NCBI RefSeq assembly: GCF_000686845.1
Contig: NZ_KK366024.1
Location: forward strand, 254,356-318,355
Source: Paenibacillus sp. UNC451MF
GTDB taxonomy: Bacteria > Bacillota > Bacilli > Paenibacillales > NBRC-103111
Reading direction: 5' to 3'
DNA: 64,000 bases
In this document: in pieces, positions 54,683-63,746 of the stretch
How the letters are laid out: every line of letters starts with the position of its first letter
Numbering within the stretch: position 1 is the first letter of the stretch
Made by a program: the position numbers and the translations under genes
Notes under the pieces: generated by a model
The model's database searches: none
Told to the model about the DNA's origin: nothing
Seen by the model: the letters and a program-made list of their open reading frames with translations, nothing else

Positions 54683-54940
54683 CCTATCGGCCTCCTAGTT
54701 GTTCGCTGTAGTACTATATGCGTATAGGTGTATGCATGGAACAGGCTATAGACGGTATTCAGGGGAAATTTAAGAAGGAGCTTGTTTATATAAGCCGAAC
54801 AGAGGGCTAGATAACCCGAATCAAGATGAAGAAAACAACATTTTCCAGGATCAGCTTAGCTGCTTAGGTTCCAGAATAAGGAACCCTACGCAGGCAATAC
54901 TAAGGCGAAGGAACGGGAACTTGTGGAAAGGGGGACTAAC
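54683..54940. other. Intergenic region between divergent spore genes
   Basis: No gene seen. It contains the inverted repeat GGTTCC (54867-54872)/GGAACC (54880-54885), a possible regulatory site, and two AAGGAG-like sequences not followed by usable frames. Confidence 0.4.
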
Positions 54941-56038
54941 TTGCTATTAGCCAGGTTTCAATTACGACAAGCTTTTTGGTTATTCGTGTGCAGCAGATTT
55001 ATTCTCAATCTTGTATCTAATCCATTCTTTAATGAGTTACATAATAGGCAGGATATAATCCCTTCTTTGTTACTTGGCATCCTAATTCAACTGTTGTATG
55101 TTATCGTATTTATCGTTCTGTGGAAGCAGTTTCCCGATGTGACGCTTATTGAATATTGCAAGTCCATACTCGGACGGTGGCCAGGAAATGTGGTGGGCTT
55201 ACTGTATATAGTTTATTTTGTTATTCAGGCGTGCTTTACTGTAAGGGTCTTTGGAGAATTTCTGAAGACGAGATTTCTAATCCAGACTCCGATAGAAGTA
55301 ATTGGTATAGGCATTATGGTCATCGTGGTGTATGCAATTTACATGGGATTAGAGGTTTTAGCGCGCCTCGCAGATATCCTCGTTCCATTTATTTTTGGGG
55401 GAATGCTGCTTCTTGCTATTTTTGCTTTCTCAGAAGCGGATTGGTCCAATGTTAAGCCCACTTTTGAAACCGATTTGATTACGATGATTAAAACAATGGT
55501 CCCAACGGCAACGCGGTGGAGTGAGCTTGCCTGGCTTGCCATGCTCTATCCATTCATTGAACAAAAAAAAGAGATTAAACTGGCAATATTCGGTGGGATT
55601 ATTTTTGTTAATGCTTTTTTCTTCATTATCAATGTTACGGTCGTAGGTATTTTCGGTCAGGAAATGGTGTCCTCGTTAAAATTTCCGACACTTGAAATGG
55701 TCGAAAGCATCTCTATAGGAAGCTTTCTAGAACGTATAGATGCTCTCGTACTTGGACTCTGGGTGTTCGGTGCTTTTCTAAAGATCGGCATGTACTATTA
55801 TGTTGTCGTTTTAGGCATCTCTCAATGGGTGGGTTTAAGAAAGGAAAAGGTCGTAATCATACCTCTTGGGATGATTATCTTGCTCTTCTCGCTGCTGATG
55901 TTCTCCAATATCGTTGAGTTGAGTAATTTTAGCAAAATCATTGTTCCGGTCGATTTCATATTTACTTTCGTTTTACCGCTTCTATTGTTAGTTATCCATT
56001 TAGTGAAATATAAGGTTAGAAGTGTGCAGCAAATATAA
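54941..56038 (+). CDS. GerKB/GerAB-family spore germination permease
   Basis: 365 residues from TTG 54941, six bases after AAAGGGGG; GTG 54923 overlaps that site. A polytopic protein of about ten helices of the amino-acid permease fold, opening RFQLRQAFWLFVCSRFILN. This family forms the B subunit of nutrient-germinant receptors in the spore inner membrane. The usual A (GerKA) and C (GerKC) genes do not flank it, so it is an orphan B subunit here. It ends at a clear terminator. Confidence 0.9.
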   Translation: MLLARFQLRQAFWLFVCSRFILNLVSNPFFNELHNRQDIIPSLLLGILIQLLYVIVFIVLWKQFPDVTLIEYCKSILGRWPGNVVGLLYIVYFVIQACFTVRVFGEFLKTRFLIQTPIEVIGIGIMVIVVYAIYMGLEVLARLADILVPFIFGGMLLLAIFAFSEADWSNVKPTFETDLITMIKTMVPTATRWSELAWLAMLYPFIEQKKEIKLAIFGGIIFVNAFFFIINVTVVGIFGQEMVSSLKFPTLEMVESISIGSFLERIDALVLGLWVFGAFLKIGMYYYVVVLGISQWVGLRKEKVVIIPLGMIILLFSLLMFSNIVELSNFSKIIVPVDFIFTFVLPLLLLVIHLVKYKVRSVQQI

Positions 56039-56052
56039 GGTTTGTCTCAGAG

Positions 56053-56093
56053 TTGTCCTGTTCCATGCTCAACGGCATGGCAGGACTTTTTTG
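56053..56093 (+). terminator. Intrinsic terminator of the GerKB-like gene
   Basis: GTCCTG...CATGC pairs with GCATG...CAGGAC, then TTTTTT. Confidence 0.85.
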
Positions 56094-56304
56094 ATGATAA
56101 TGGTTTTGATCTATTATGGCAGGAAATACCATGGAGAGAATAGAAATAGTTCATGAAGAAAAAGCATAGAAGACCTGTGAAGTATGTTTACAGGGAGGGT
56201 AGTATGGAAACGAATTTACAAACTAACATTTAATGGAAAAGGACTCAAGTCGAAAGGCAATGGACCTCAAAGGAGTCGACTCCATAAGGGATAGGAGCAG
56301 GATA

Positions 56305-57708
56305 ATGGCATTGCAAAATAATAATAGTCGTGCAGTTACACATAAAGCTAGAAGGTCAAAGTCAAAGCTGATATGGTTGAGCGTTTTTGTTGTTTCAGCC
56401 GCGGGAGCTGTTCTGTATTCATTATGGAACGGGCAAAGTATTCCTTTTGCGATGCTGCAAAATTCAATGAATCAAGCCCAACCCGAAGCGCCTAAATATA
56501 AAGAGGCACTCGAATTCGCAATGACCGATTTTGATCATGGTTGGATTCGATACGCGGATCAGATTATGGTAACCTCTGATGGCGGAGTATCATGGACCAC
56601 ATCAGATACAGTGCCTACGGCCGTTGAGCCGACTAGCTTGGGGAACGGGGAACTGCGTTTCCTTCAAGCACCAAAGACAATCTCCATAGTAAACTATCAA
56701 TCCAAAGAGTATTCAGTTAAGCAGTCACAGTTTATGACGGACCATATAGGCTGGGCTATTGTCAATGATAATGGGGAAGCGGGCAGCAGGCTCTTATCGA
56801 CAACGGATGGAGGAACTACCTGGCAGACCGATGTCACAGGAGCAGTAAGACAAGCTTTAGAGGATGAGAAGCTCTTACTCCAGCGGAGAAATGAAGAGTC
56901 TGCATTCTATGCTTCTCTTGATCAGACTAAGCTTGCTTTACAGTCAGAATGGCTGTTAATCCCCAATACCGTGAACCAAGGCGATGTGGTTCTTGTACGT
57001 CATGATAAACCGGACAAGCTGGAATGGCAGGGCAAATCCTATACCTTACAGCCGTTCGGCGCTGGTTATTTCACCTATTTACCTGTAGGTACCAATGTGC
57101 CGCCAGGAGATTATCCGATAGGGAATAAAACATTGAAAGTAGTTAGTGCAAGCTTTCCTAAACAATATCTCCAAGTCTCTGAGCAGCTGGAAAGCATGAG
57201 ACAGGATACGAAACGGATAGAAGCCGATCAAGTAAAGATCGATGCGGCAAGAAGCCAATCCGAGCCCCAATTTTTATTTCAATCTACTTTCTTGAAACCG
57301 ATTGAAGGGATATTGACAACCCCATATGGCCATATGCGATACGTTAACGGCAAACTTAGCGGCTCTCATCTGGCGCTTGACCTCGCTGCAAAGCAAGGGA
57401 CACCCATAAAAGCGACTAATGATGGGATCGTTGCACTTGCGGACAATTTATATTTAACGGGTAACTCGATTTACCTCGACCATGGAATGGGCTTATTTTC
57501 TCAATATGCTCATATGTCCGAATTACGAGTGAAAACGGGGGACCGAGTAAAGCGAGGGGACATTATCGGGCTCGTCGGAACGACGGGATTTTCAACAGGT
57601 CCTCATTTACATTTTACGTTCTGGGCGAATAATGTGCCTGTGAATCCCAATCTGTTTTTTGAGAAGACACCGTTTCAATGGCTGGAAAAGTCGACAACTA
57701 ATTCGTGA
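56305..57708 (+). CDS. Membrane-anchored M23-family metallopeptidase with Asp-box region
   Basis: 467 residues from ATG 56305, seven bases after AGGAG; the frame is open upstream to ATG 56233 without a site. Basic N-terminus and one membrane helix (LIWLSVFVVSAAGAVLYSLW), then an extracellular region with two Asp boxes (TSDGGVSW, TTDGGTTW), as in BNR/YCF48-like folds. The C-terminal LytM/M23 domain has zinc motifs SHLALDL and HLHFTFW, plus LVGTTGFSTGPHLHF. It would cut peptidoglycan cross-bridges or act as a regulatory scaffold. The Asp-box part may bind substrate or partner. Confidence 0.88.
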   Translation: MALQNNNSRAVTHKARRSKSKLIWLSVFVVSAAGAVLYSLWNGQSIPFAMLQNSMNQAQPEAPKYKEALEFAMTDFDHGWIRYADQIMVTSDGGVSWTTSDTVPTAVEPTSLGNGELRFLQAPKTISIVNYQSKEYSVKQSQFMTDHIGWAIVNDNGEAGSRLLSTTDGGTTWQTDVTGAVRQALEDEKLLLQRRNEESAFYASLDQTKLALQSEWLLIPNTVNQGDVVLVRHDKPDKLEWQGKSYTLQPFGAGYFTYLPVGTNVPPGDYPIGNKTLKVVSASFPKQYLQVSEQLESMRQDTKRIEADQVKIDAARSQSEPQFLFQSTFLKPIEGILTTPYGHMRYVNGKLSGSHLALDLAAKQGTPIKATNDGIVALADNLYLTGNSIYLDHGMGLFSQYAHMSELRVKTGDRVKRGDIIGLVGTTGFSTGPHLHFTFWANNVPVNPNLFFEKTPFQWLEKSTTNS

Positions 57709-57725
57709 CGGAATAAAAACAATAA

Positions 57726-57760
57726 TGCGGGCATCTGTTTATAGATAGCCTGCTTTTTTG
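57726..57760 (+). terminator. Terminator of the M23 gene
   Basis: GCGGGCATCT and ATAGCCTGC form an imperfect stem, followed by TTTTTTG. Confidence 0.7.
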
Positions 57761-57839
57761 TGTGAAAATCTTCGGGCTAGTTCGATGGATCTGCTAACGG
57801 TTGGCCGTATTTTTTATAGTGAGTTTTTATTAAAGAGTA

Positions 57840-57858
57840 AAATGTAAGCGCTACATTT
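57840..57858. promoter_or_regulatory. LacI-type operator-like palindrome
   Basis: AAATGTAAGCGCTACATTT: AAATGTA/TACATTT arms around AGCGC. The central AAGCGCT resembles CcpA/LacI-family sites but deviates from the full cre consensus at several positions. It lies about 110 bases before the orphan binding-lipoprotein gene. Confidence 0.55.
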
Positions 57859-57968
57859 CACTTCTTTTATCCATATGCAGATGGTGTTTATCCATAGTTT
57901 GCTTACATTTCCAATAGTAAAATAATACCTATGGATAACTTATTCATAATTCAGGGAGGTCTGAAAAT

Positions 57969-59297
57969 ATGAGACGCGATTTGTGGAAACGATCTGGTGT
58001 CATACTTGCATCTACAGTGCTTATCTTATCCGGCTGTTCTAGCGGAGGGACTAAAGTAGCCGAGGATAGTACCGTACCACCGAAGATTAGCACAGAACCA
58101 GTCACCATTAAGCTTGCTGGGAGCCGGGGGCTATTCACAGATGAGGAACTAAAGCTTTACATAACCGACCCGTTAGCTAAGAAATACCCTAACATTACGG
58201 TGCAGTATATTAATACGTCAGAAAAAGGCTTCGGCTTAAACGAGCTTATTACTGCAGGCGATATTCCTGATATTGTGATGGGCTATGGCAGCACGCTTCC
58301 TCAGCTTAAAGATTTGAACCTCCTGTATAACATGGATCCTCTCATCAAGAAGTACAACCTCGACCTGAACCGTTTTATCCCTGAGTTTTTGGAATACATT
58401 AAAGTGAATGGAAGAAGCGATTTTTTAGGGGGATTGCCCGCATACAATAACGCATTCGCCTTATTTTATAATAAAACGTTATTTGACAAGTTTGCCGTGC
58501 CTTATCCGAAGGATGGAATGACTTGGGAAGAAGTTGGAGATTTAGGCAAGAAAATAACAAGAAATTTTGACGGTATCCAATACCGCGGGTTTTTCCCAGA
58601 TGGCGTTGCTCGGATGGCAGCTCAAATCAACCTCTACCAGATGGACAAGGACAACAAATCGATTTTGACCACGGAGCCTTGGAAGAAGGCATTTGATTTG
58701 TGGAACAATATTTACAATTATCCGGGAAATGCGGATGAGCCTTATAATACGATTAATTTCGGGAATAATCAGACGGCATTTATTAAAGGTGAGTTAGCTA
58801 TGATAACAGGATATAGCAGCACTTTAAATGCACTCCGCAAAGCACCTGATGTGAACTGGGACGTCGTAACTTATCCTCAGCATAAAGACAAGCTAGGCTA
58901 CAGCACGGGCGTAGACACCCCGAACTTCTCCATCACCTCAAGCAGTAAGAACAAAGATGCAGCCTTCCTCGTCATTGAAACTTTGGTATCCGATGAAGTA
59001 CAGCTTAATCTCGCCAAGAACGGAAAAATGTCAGTGCTCTCCAACGATAATGTGAAAAAAGAGTTCGGTAAAGGTATACCGGAATTCGCAGGTAAAACGT
59101 ATAATCTGAGCAGTATTCCAAAGCTTAAGCCTTCCGTCAACAAACCTCCTGTATACACCGGAAGTGATACGAACAAAATTATTATCGATGCATATGAAAG
59201 TGTACTGAAGAAGGAAGCGGATGTTAATACAGCGCTTCGTCTTGCGGATGAACAAATGAATAACTTGGTACAATCCAAAATAAAGCTGGAGAAATAA
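57969..59297 (+). CDS. Orphan extracellular sugar-binding lipoprotein
   Basis: 442 residues. Lipobox LSGCSSG after a short signal peptide; MalE-type fold (VTIKLAGSRGLFTDEELKLY, YNNAFALFYNKTLFDKFAVPYPKDGMTWEEV). No permease or ATPase genes are adjacent, so it must work with a transporter encoded elsewhere or as a sensor. ATG 57969 has GGGAGG upstream. A LacI-like palindrome precedes it and a cre-like site follows it. Sugar specificity is unknown. Confidence 0.88.
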   Translation: MRRDLWKRSGVILASTVLILSGCSSGGTKVAEDSTVPPKISTEPVTIKLAGSRGLFTDEELKLYITDPLAKKYPNITVQYINTSEKGFGLNELITAGDIPDIVMGYGSTLPQLKDLNLLYNMDPLIKKYNLDLNRFIPEFLEYIKVNGRSDFLGGLPAYNNAFALFYNKTLFDKFAVPYPKDGMTWEEVGDLGKKITRNFDGIQYRGFFPDGVARMAAQINLYQMDKDNKSILTTEPWKKAFDLWNNIYNYPGNADEPYNTINFGNNQTAFIKGELAMITGYSSTLNALRKAPDVNWDVVTYPQHKDKLGYSTGVDTPNFSITSSSKNKDAAFLVIETLVSDEVQLNLAKNGKMSVLSNDNVKKEFGKGIPEFAGKTYNLSSIPKLKPSVNKPPVYTGSDTNKIIIDAYESVLKKEADVNTALRLADEQMNNLVQSKIKLEK

Positions 59298-59311
59298 AAC
59301 TGCAAGCCAAT

Positions 59312-59325
59312 TGTAAACGCTACCA
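59312..59325. promoter_or_regulatory. cre-like site at the 3' end of the binding-lipoprotein gene
   Basis: TGTAAACGCTACCA matches the CcpA cre consensus at 13 of 14 positions (TGWAANCGNTNWCA type). Its place downstream of the gene and just before the terminator is unusual for control of that gene; it may be incidental. Confidence 0.35.
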
Positions 59326-59327
59326 TT

Positions 59328-59358
59328 GAAAAAAGCCCTGTATTATAGGGCTTTTTTA
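59328..59358 (+). terminator. Intrinsic terminator of the binding-lipoprotein gene
   Basis: AAAAAAGCCCT pairs with AGGGCTTTTTT. Confidence 0.85.
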
Positions 59359-59474
59359 GTTGTAATAAAAATTTACCCCAATATAGGAATAACCTTGTAT
59401 TATAATAAAATATTCATAATGCTTCTAATGTTAAATGGCAAGATTCGGATCCATTATATAAGGAGGTAACATAG

Positions 59475-60260
59475 ATGGCTGATGAATTGAAGAAGACATT
59501 TAACGAGGTAGCGGAGCTTTATGATCGCGCCCGTAACCAGTATCCGCAGGAGCTGTTTGATGAGCTGTTCCAACAGTCCGGGTGTCATTCTGAATCTCAC
59601 GTTCTAGAGATCGGGGCTGGAACCGGTATAGCCACGCTTCCGATTGCTGAACTAGGCTGTAGTGTAACCGCCGTAGAATTAGGTGAAGCCATGGCTCAAG
59701 TAGCTCGCCATAAGCTCGCCAAGTTTGATAAAGTAGATGTTCAGGTTGGTGCTTTTGAAGAGTGGGAGCCGCCCATTGGCATGCAGTATGATCTTGTGCT
59801 TGTAGCGACGGCATTTCATTGGCTTGATCCGAGCGTTCGGTATACGAAGATCGCTTCTCTGCTCCGACCAGGAGGTCATTTGGCTATTGTTCGTTACCAT
59901 CATGTAGCTGGAGGAGATCTAGATTTCTTTGACCTAGTGCAGGACTGCTATGAACGCTTTAAGCCGGGAGTGACAAAGAACTTCCGTCTGCCCGATATGG
60001 AAAATATTCTTTCAGATTCGGCGGATCTGGAAGCCAGCGGATTATTCAATGAACCTGTAAGAAGATCTTTTATAAGAGAAGAGACGTATAACAAACAGCA
60101 GTATTTGGACTTGTTATCTACTTATTCGGATCATCTGATGATGGAGGACTCAGAGCGCCATAGGCTCTACAATTGTATCGGTAGTCTTATAGACGGACAG
60201 TTTGATGGACAGGTCATAAAATGCTACTTACATGAGCTTGTGATAGCGCAAAAGCGGTAG
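59475..60260 (+). CDS. Class I SAM-dependent methyltransferase
   Basis: 261 residues. Motif I VLEIGAGTGIATLPIAELG, the acidic residue in VTAVELGEAM, and motif III-IV (YDLVLVATAFHWLDP) define the Rossmann methyltransferase fold. HWLDP is typical of UbiE/Methyltransf_11-type enzymes acting on small molecules; the substrate is unknown. A strong AAGGAGGT site precedes ATG 59475. Confidence 0.87.
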   Translation: MADELKKTFNEVAELYDRARNQYPQELFDELFQQSGCHSESHVLEIGAGTGIATLPIAELGCSVTAVELGEAMAQVARHKLAKFDKVDVQVGAFEEWEPPIGMQYDLVLVATAFHWLDPSVRYTKIASLLRPGGHLAIVRYHHVAGGDLDFFDLVQDCYERFKPGVTKNFRLPDMENILSDSADLEASGLFNEPVRRSFIREETYNKQQYLDLLSTYSDHLMMEDSERHRLYNCIGSLIDGQFDGQVIKCYLHELVIAQKR

Positions 60261-60302
60261 CTCGAAGAGGGGGAATGAATGACCATATAGAATTAAAGAA
60301 AG

Positions 60303-60360
60303 AAACCGCTGCTTTAGTGAATGTAGAGTGGGTACTTTACATCCTGTAAGCAACGGTTTT
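60303..60360. terminator. Possible hairpin terminator between convergent genes
   Basis: AAACCGCTGCTT can pair with AAGCAACGGTTT (one mismatch) around a long loop, with TTTTAT after it. Weak evidence. Confidence 0.45.
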
Positions 60361-60367
60361 ATATAGT

Positions 60368-61120
60368 TTAGGAACGTTTAAAGATCAGGAATCCGTCGTC
60401 GACCGGGATGGTTTGTCCATTAATTGCCGAAGCTTCGCCGGTGAAGAGGAAGCTGACTACGTCGGCAATCTGCTCGGGTTGTATGAGCTTTTTGCTGAGA
60501 TGCTGATCGGCAAGGAAGCTTTTAAAGTCATCTCCATCTTTAATAATTGGAGTATCGATGAAGCCTGGTGCAACGGCAATAACTCGAATGCCATCATCTG
60601 CTAGCTCCAGAGCGGCTGATTTCGTCATCATCACTACAGCAGCTTTAGCCGCTTGATAGGCGAAGCTGCCTTTAGCCGCCATATAGCCGAAGATTGATGC
60701 GGTGTTGATGATAATTCCTTTTACACCGAGTTCCTTCATCTTCTTCGAACCGTAGTAGATACCAAGGTAAACACCGAATTGATCAACGGAGACCACATGG
60801 TTGTAATAATCGGGCGTATGCTCTTCAAAGGAACGGACGTCACCTACACCTGCGTTATTGAATAGTCCGTCCAAAGTTCCGTGTACTTCGACTGTCTTAT
60901 CAATCAGGTGCTGGATATCCTCAGGCTTAGAAACGTCTGCACGAACATAAGAGGCTTGTCCGCCAGCTTTTTGAATCATTTCAGCTGTTTCTTTTGCCGT
61001 TACTTCATTATAGTCGGAGGATACGACGATCGCGCCTTCAGAAGCCAATTTAAGAGAAGTGGCTCGACCGATACCGCTGCCGGCACCCGTGACAATGATG
61101 ACTTTATTTTCTAGTTTCAT
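60368..61120 (-). CDS. Short-chain dehydrogenase/reductase (second gene of pair)
   Basis: 250 residues. Classical SDR signature: TGAGSGIGRATSL, NNAG, Ser in INTASIFGYM and YQAAKAAV (YxxxK). Substrate unknown. ATG 61120 follows AAGGAG. It lies 22 bases after the other SDR gene and is transcribed with it; the two probably act on related substrates or form one pathway under the divergent TetR regulator. Confidence 0.88.
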   Translation of the reverse strand: MKLENKVIIVTGAGSGIGRATSLKLASEGAIVVSSDYNEVTAKETAEMIQKAGGQASYVRADVSKPEDIQHLIDKTVEVHGTLDGLFNNAGVGDVRSFEEHTPDYYNHVVSVDQFGVYLGIYYGSKKMKELGVKGIIINTASIFGYMAAKGSFAYQAAKAAVVMMTKSAALELADDGIRVIAVAPGFIDTPIIKDGDDFKSFLADQHLSKKLIQPEQIADVVSFLFTGEASAINGQTIPVDDGFLIFKRS

Positions 61121-61142
61121 CCCGATTCACTCCTTATTAGTA

Positions 61143-61910
61143 TTATTGACCCATCATGCCGCCATCCACCGTATATAGAGAGGCGGTAACGAAAGACGCT
61201 TCTTCCGATAACAGGAAATTCATGACGGCAGCTACTTCTTGGGGTTCGCCATAGCGTCCCAATGGTGTGGCCGCTTCATTTGCTTCTTTGAAGCTATTGG
61301 CGTTGCCTGAGTTGGATTCGATTTGACGCATCATGCGTGTATTTATAGTGCCCGGCAGTACTGCATTAACTCGAATGCCGAATGATGCAACTTCATTAGC
61401 GGCTACGCGAGTGAGGCCAATAACGGCATGTTTGGACATAATATAAGGTGACATCCCTGGGGCACCCATCAGACCTGCAAGAGAAGACGTGTTGAGAATG
61501 GCTCCAGATTGTTGCTTCTTCATAACGGGTATAATGTAGTGAAGACCTAAGAAAACACCTCTTACATTAACACTATATACAAGATCAAGAGCCTTGACGC
61601 TTTGTTCCTCGAGGAGGCCTGTTGGACCCTCAATACCAGCGTTGTTAGCGAAATAATCAATAGTTCCGAATTTCTCGACCGCTTTGTTCACGTAATTTTG
61701 TACATCTTCTTCTTTGGAAACGTCAGCCGCTACTGCAAGTGAGTTGGATTCGTTCAACCCCAGCTCTTCGATAACGGTCTTCAAAGCTTCCTCCTTTAAA
61801 TCGACAAGGACAAGATTTAATTGGCGTTCCGCCAACCTGCGTGCAAGCTCTTTACCGATACCGCCAGCGGCACCGGTTATAACGGCAGTTTTTACTTGTG
61901 ATTGACTCAT
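61143..61910 (-). CDS. Short-chain dehydrogenase/reductase (first gene of pair)
   Basis: 255 residues, SDR fold: TGAAGGIGKELARRL, NNAGIEGPTG, Ser in LNTSSLAGLMG, YIMSKHAVIGL. ATG 61910 has AAAGGAG upstream. First gene of a two-SDR operon whose 5' untranslated region holds a perfect 16-base palindrome, close to a divergent TetR gene. Substrate unknown. Confidence 0.88.
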   Translation of the reverse strand: MSQSQVKTAVITGAAGGIGKELARRLAERQLNLVLVDLKEEALKTVIEELGLNESNSLAVAADVSKEEDVQNYVNKAVEKFGTIDYFANNAGIEGPTGLLEEQSVKALDLVYSVNVRGVFLGLHYIIPVMKKQQSGAILNTSSLAGLMGAPGMSPYIMSKHAVIGLTRVAANEVASFGIRVNAVLPGTINTRMMRQIESNSGNANSFKEANEAATPLGRYGEPQEVAAVMNFLLSEEASFVTASLYTVDGGMMGQ

Positions 61911-62249
61911 GATTGATTCGCTCCTTTGTGATTAATAGGGTTGAGCGATAAATCCGGATTTATTCGTTCTCGACTACGTCTTAAGCATACATCGCTTTCT
62001 TGCGATCGGACAATAATCATTCCTGTCAGACGTGTCATGTAATGAACAGATCGCTTCGAGATGTTCAAATCTGCGGAGAAATTGAACAACACACGAGATG
62101 TTGTCTATGAATGTGTTTCTGAATATTTCTGCTGAATAGGATACGTAAATCATCCTTTTTCTATGTAGTAGATAGCTGTGATTTTTCTTAGGCTGAGAAT
62201 GAAGGTATAATGAAATAGAAGCAGTACAACGGAGGTGAACGCATGAGCG
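61911..62249. other. 339-base divergent intergenic region of the SDR/TetR pair
   Basis: It contains the palindrome at 61948-61963, the inverted pair GTTCAA/TTGAAC near 62065-62090, and TATAAT at 62207-62212 as a likely -10 of the TetR gene. No extra gene is seen. Confidence 0.5.
61948..61963. promoter_or_regulatory. Perfect 16-bp palindrome, candidate TetR operator
   Basis: ATAAATCCGGATTTAT is a perfect palindrome about 38 bases upstream of the first SDR start, where a bound TetR dimer would block transcription of the SDR pair. Confidence 0.65.
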
Positions 62250-62837
62250 ATGGAGGATCAGCTGGATCGAAGGACAAAGAGGACACGCCATGCCATTAAG
62301 TCCGCTTTTATAAAGCTCATATTAGAGAAAGGATACGATTCAACTACCATTCTCGATATCGCCAATCAAGCAGATTATAATCGCGGAACGTTTTATAACC
62401 ATTTTGTAGGTAAAGAAGAGCTTCTGAAAGCGATACATGATGAATTCCTGCAAGGATTGGCAGAAGCGCTGCTGGAACCATATGAAGGAATGAAGCGTGT
62501 GGAAGCGACAAACATATTTCCTTCCACACTACAATTGTTCGAGCATATAGAGAAGAATAAGGAAGAGTTCATGGCGCTTTTATCCGTGGATAAGGGGATT
62601 GCACTTGAAATATATGACTTGCTGCGGGAATCGATGAGAAAGGATATGCATATTGAGATGGAAAGCAGCGATCCACCTATTGACTATGAGATCATGTTGA
62701 GCTATCGCATGTCCGCAACTGTCGGGGTCATCATGTACTGGGCGGAAACTAATTTCAAATATTCTGCAGGGTATATGGCCGAACAGCTGCTTATGCAGGT
62801 GAACACCCGAATGGATTATATCGAGTTCAAGAGATAA
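62250..62837 (+). CDS. TetR-family transcriptional regulator
   Basis: 195 residues, with TetR helix-turn-helix STTILDIANQADYNRGTFYNHF. ATG 62250 is the first start in its frame (TGA precedes), but the strong GGAGGTGA site is better spaced for an out-of-frame ATG at 62243, which opens an 18-codon frame overlapping the gene. Coupled translation from that leader is possible. It is divergent from the SDR pair and probably represses it. Confidence 0.87.
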   Translation: MEDQLDRRTKRTRHAIKSAFIKLILEKGYDSTTILDIANQADYNRGTFYNHFVGKEELLKAIHDEFLQGLAEALLEPYEGMKRVEATNIFPSTLQLFEHIEKNKEEFMALLSVDKGIALEIYDLLRESMRKDMHIEMESSDPPIDYEIMLSYRMSATVGVIMYWAETNFKYSAGYMAEQLLMQVNTRMDYIEFKR

Positions 62838-63000
62838 TATCTCGAATACATATTGAGTGAATCGTGGGTCCAGCAAAGTCTTAAGCATTCGTTCAAATGT
62901 TATTTTTTGCTTCAAAATTTGAATAATCAACAAACAAGTCCAAATCTATAAAAAAATCGGTTATAATATGATTGAATAAATATAAGAAAGTGGGAACAGT

Positions 63001-63720
63001 ATGGGCCGCAAGTGGAATAATATTAAAGAGAAAAAAGCATCGAAAGATGGTAATACGAGTCGTATTTACGCCAAGTTTGGTCTTGAAATTTATGTAGCGG
63101 CAAGAAAAGGCGAGCCGGATCCTGAATCTAATAGAGCGTTGAAGGTCGTTCTTGAACGGGCTAAAACGTATAATGTACCTAAAGCTATCATTGACCGTGC
63201 AATTGACAAGGCTAAAGGGAGTTCTGAAGAAACTTATGAAGAGCTCCGTTACGAAGGCTTCGGACCTAATGGCTCCATGGTAATCGTGGACGCTTTGACA
63301 AATAATGTGAACCGCACCGCTTCAAGTGTACGTGCCGCCTTCAGCAAAAATGGCGGGAACATGGGTGTGAGCGGCTCTGTAGCTTACATGTTTGACTCAA
63401 CAGCCATTATCGGTGTTGCTGAGAAAACATTGGATGAAGTGATTGATATTTTACTTGAAGCTGATGTTGATGTACGCGATGTAATCGAAGAAGACGAGAC
63501 TATTCTTGTCTATGCTGAGCCTGATCAGTTCCATGCCGTTCAGGAAGCATTCAAAAATGCTGGAATCACAGAATTCACGGTTGCAGAACTGACAATGCTT
63601 GCGCAAAATTTCGTTACACTTCCTGAAGACGGACAAGCTCAATTTGAAAAAATGATTGATGCACTTGAAGATCTCGAGGATGTTCAGCAGGTGTATCATA
63701 ACGTGGAATTCGAAGATTAA
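63001..63720 (+). CDS. YebC/PmpR (TACO1)-family protein, YeeI-like
   Basis: 239 residues: [36 protein letters not shown] at the start, [35 protein letters not shown] in the middle, the family hallmarks. The shorter N-terminus places it with the YeeN/YeeI branch. Members were described as transcription regulators and, more recently, as ribosome-acting translation factors. ATG 63001 follows AAGAAAGTGGG. An insertion sequence sits about 26 bases after its stop. Confidence 0.92.
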   Translation: MGRKWNNIKEKKASKDGNTSRIYAKFGLEIYVAARKGEPDPESNRALKVVLERAKTYNVPKAIIDRAIDKAKGSSEETYEELRYEGFGPNGSMVIVDALTNNVNRTASSVRAAFSKNGGNMGVSGSVAYMFDSTAIIGVAEKTLDEVIDILLEADVDVRDVIEEDETILVYAEPDQFHAVQEAFKNAGITEFTVAELTMLAQNFVTLPEDGQAQFEKMIDALEDLEDVQQVYHNVEFED

Positions 63721-63746
63721 TCGAGTCTGTTAAACCCGCCTTCTTG

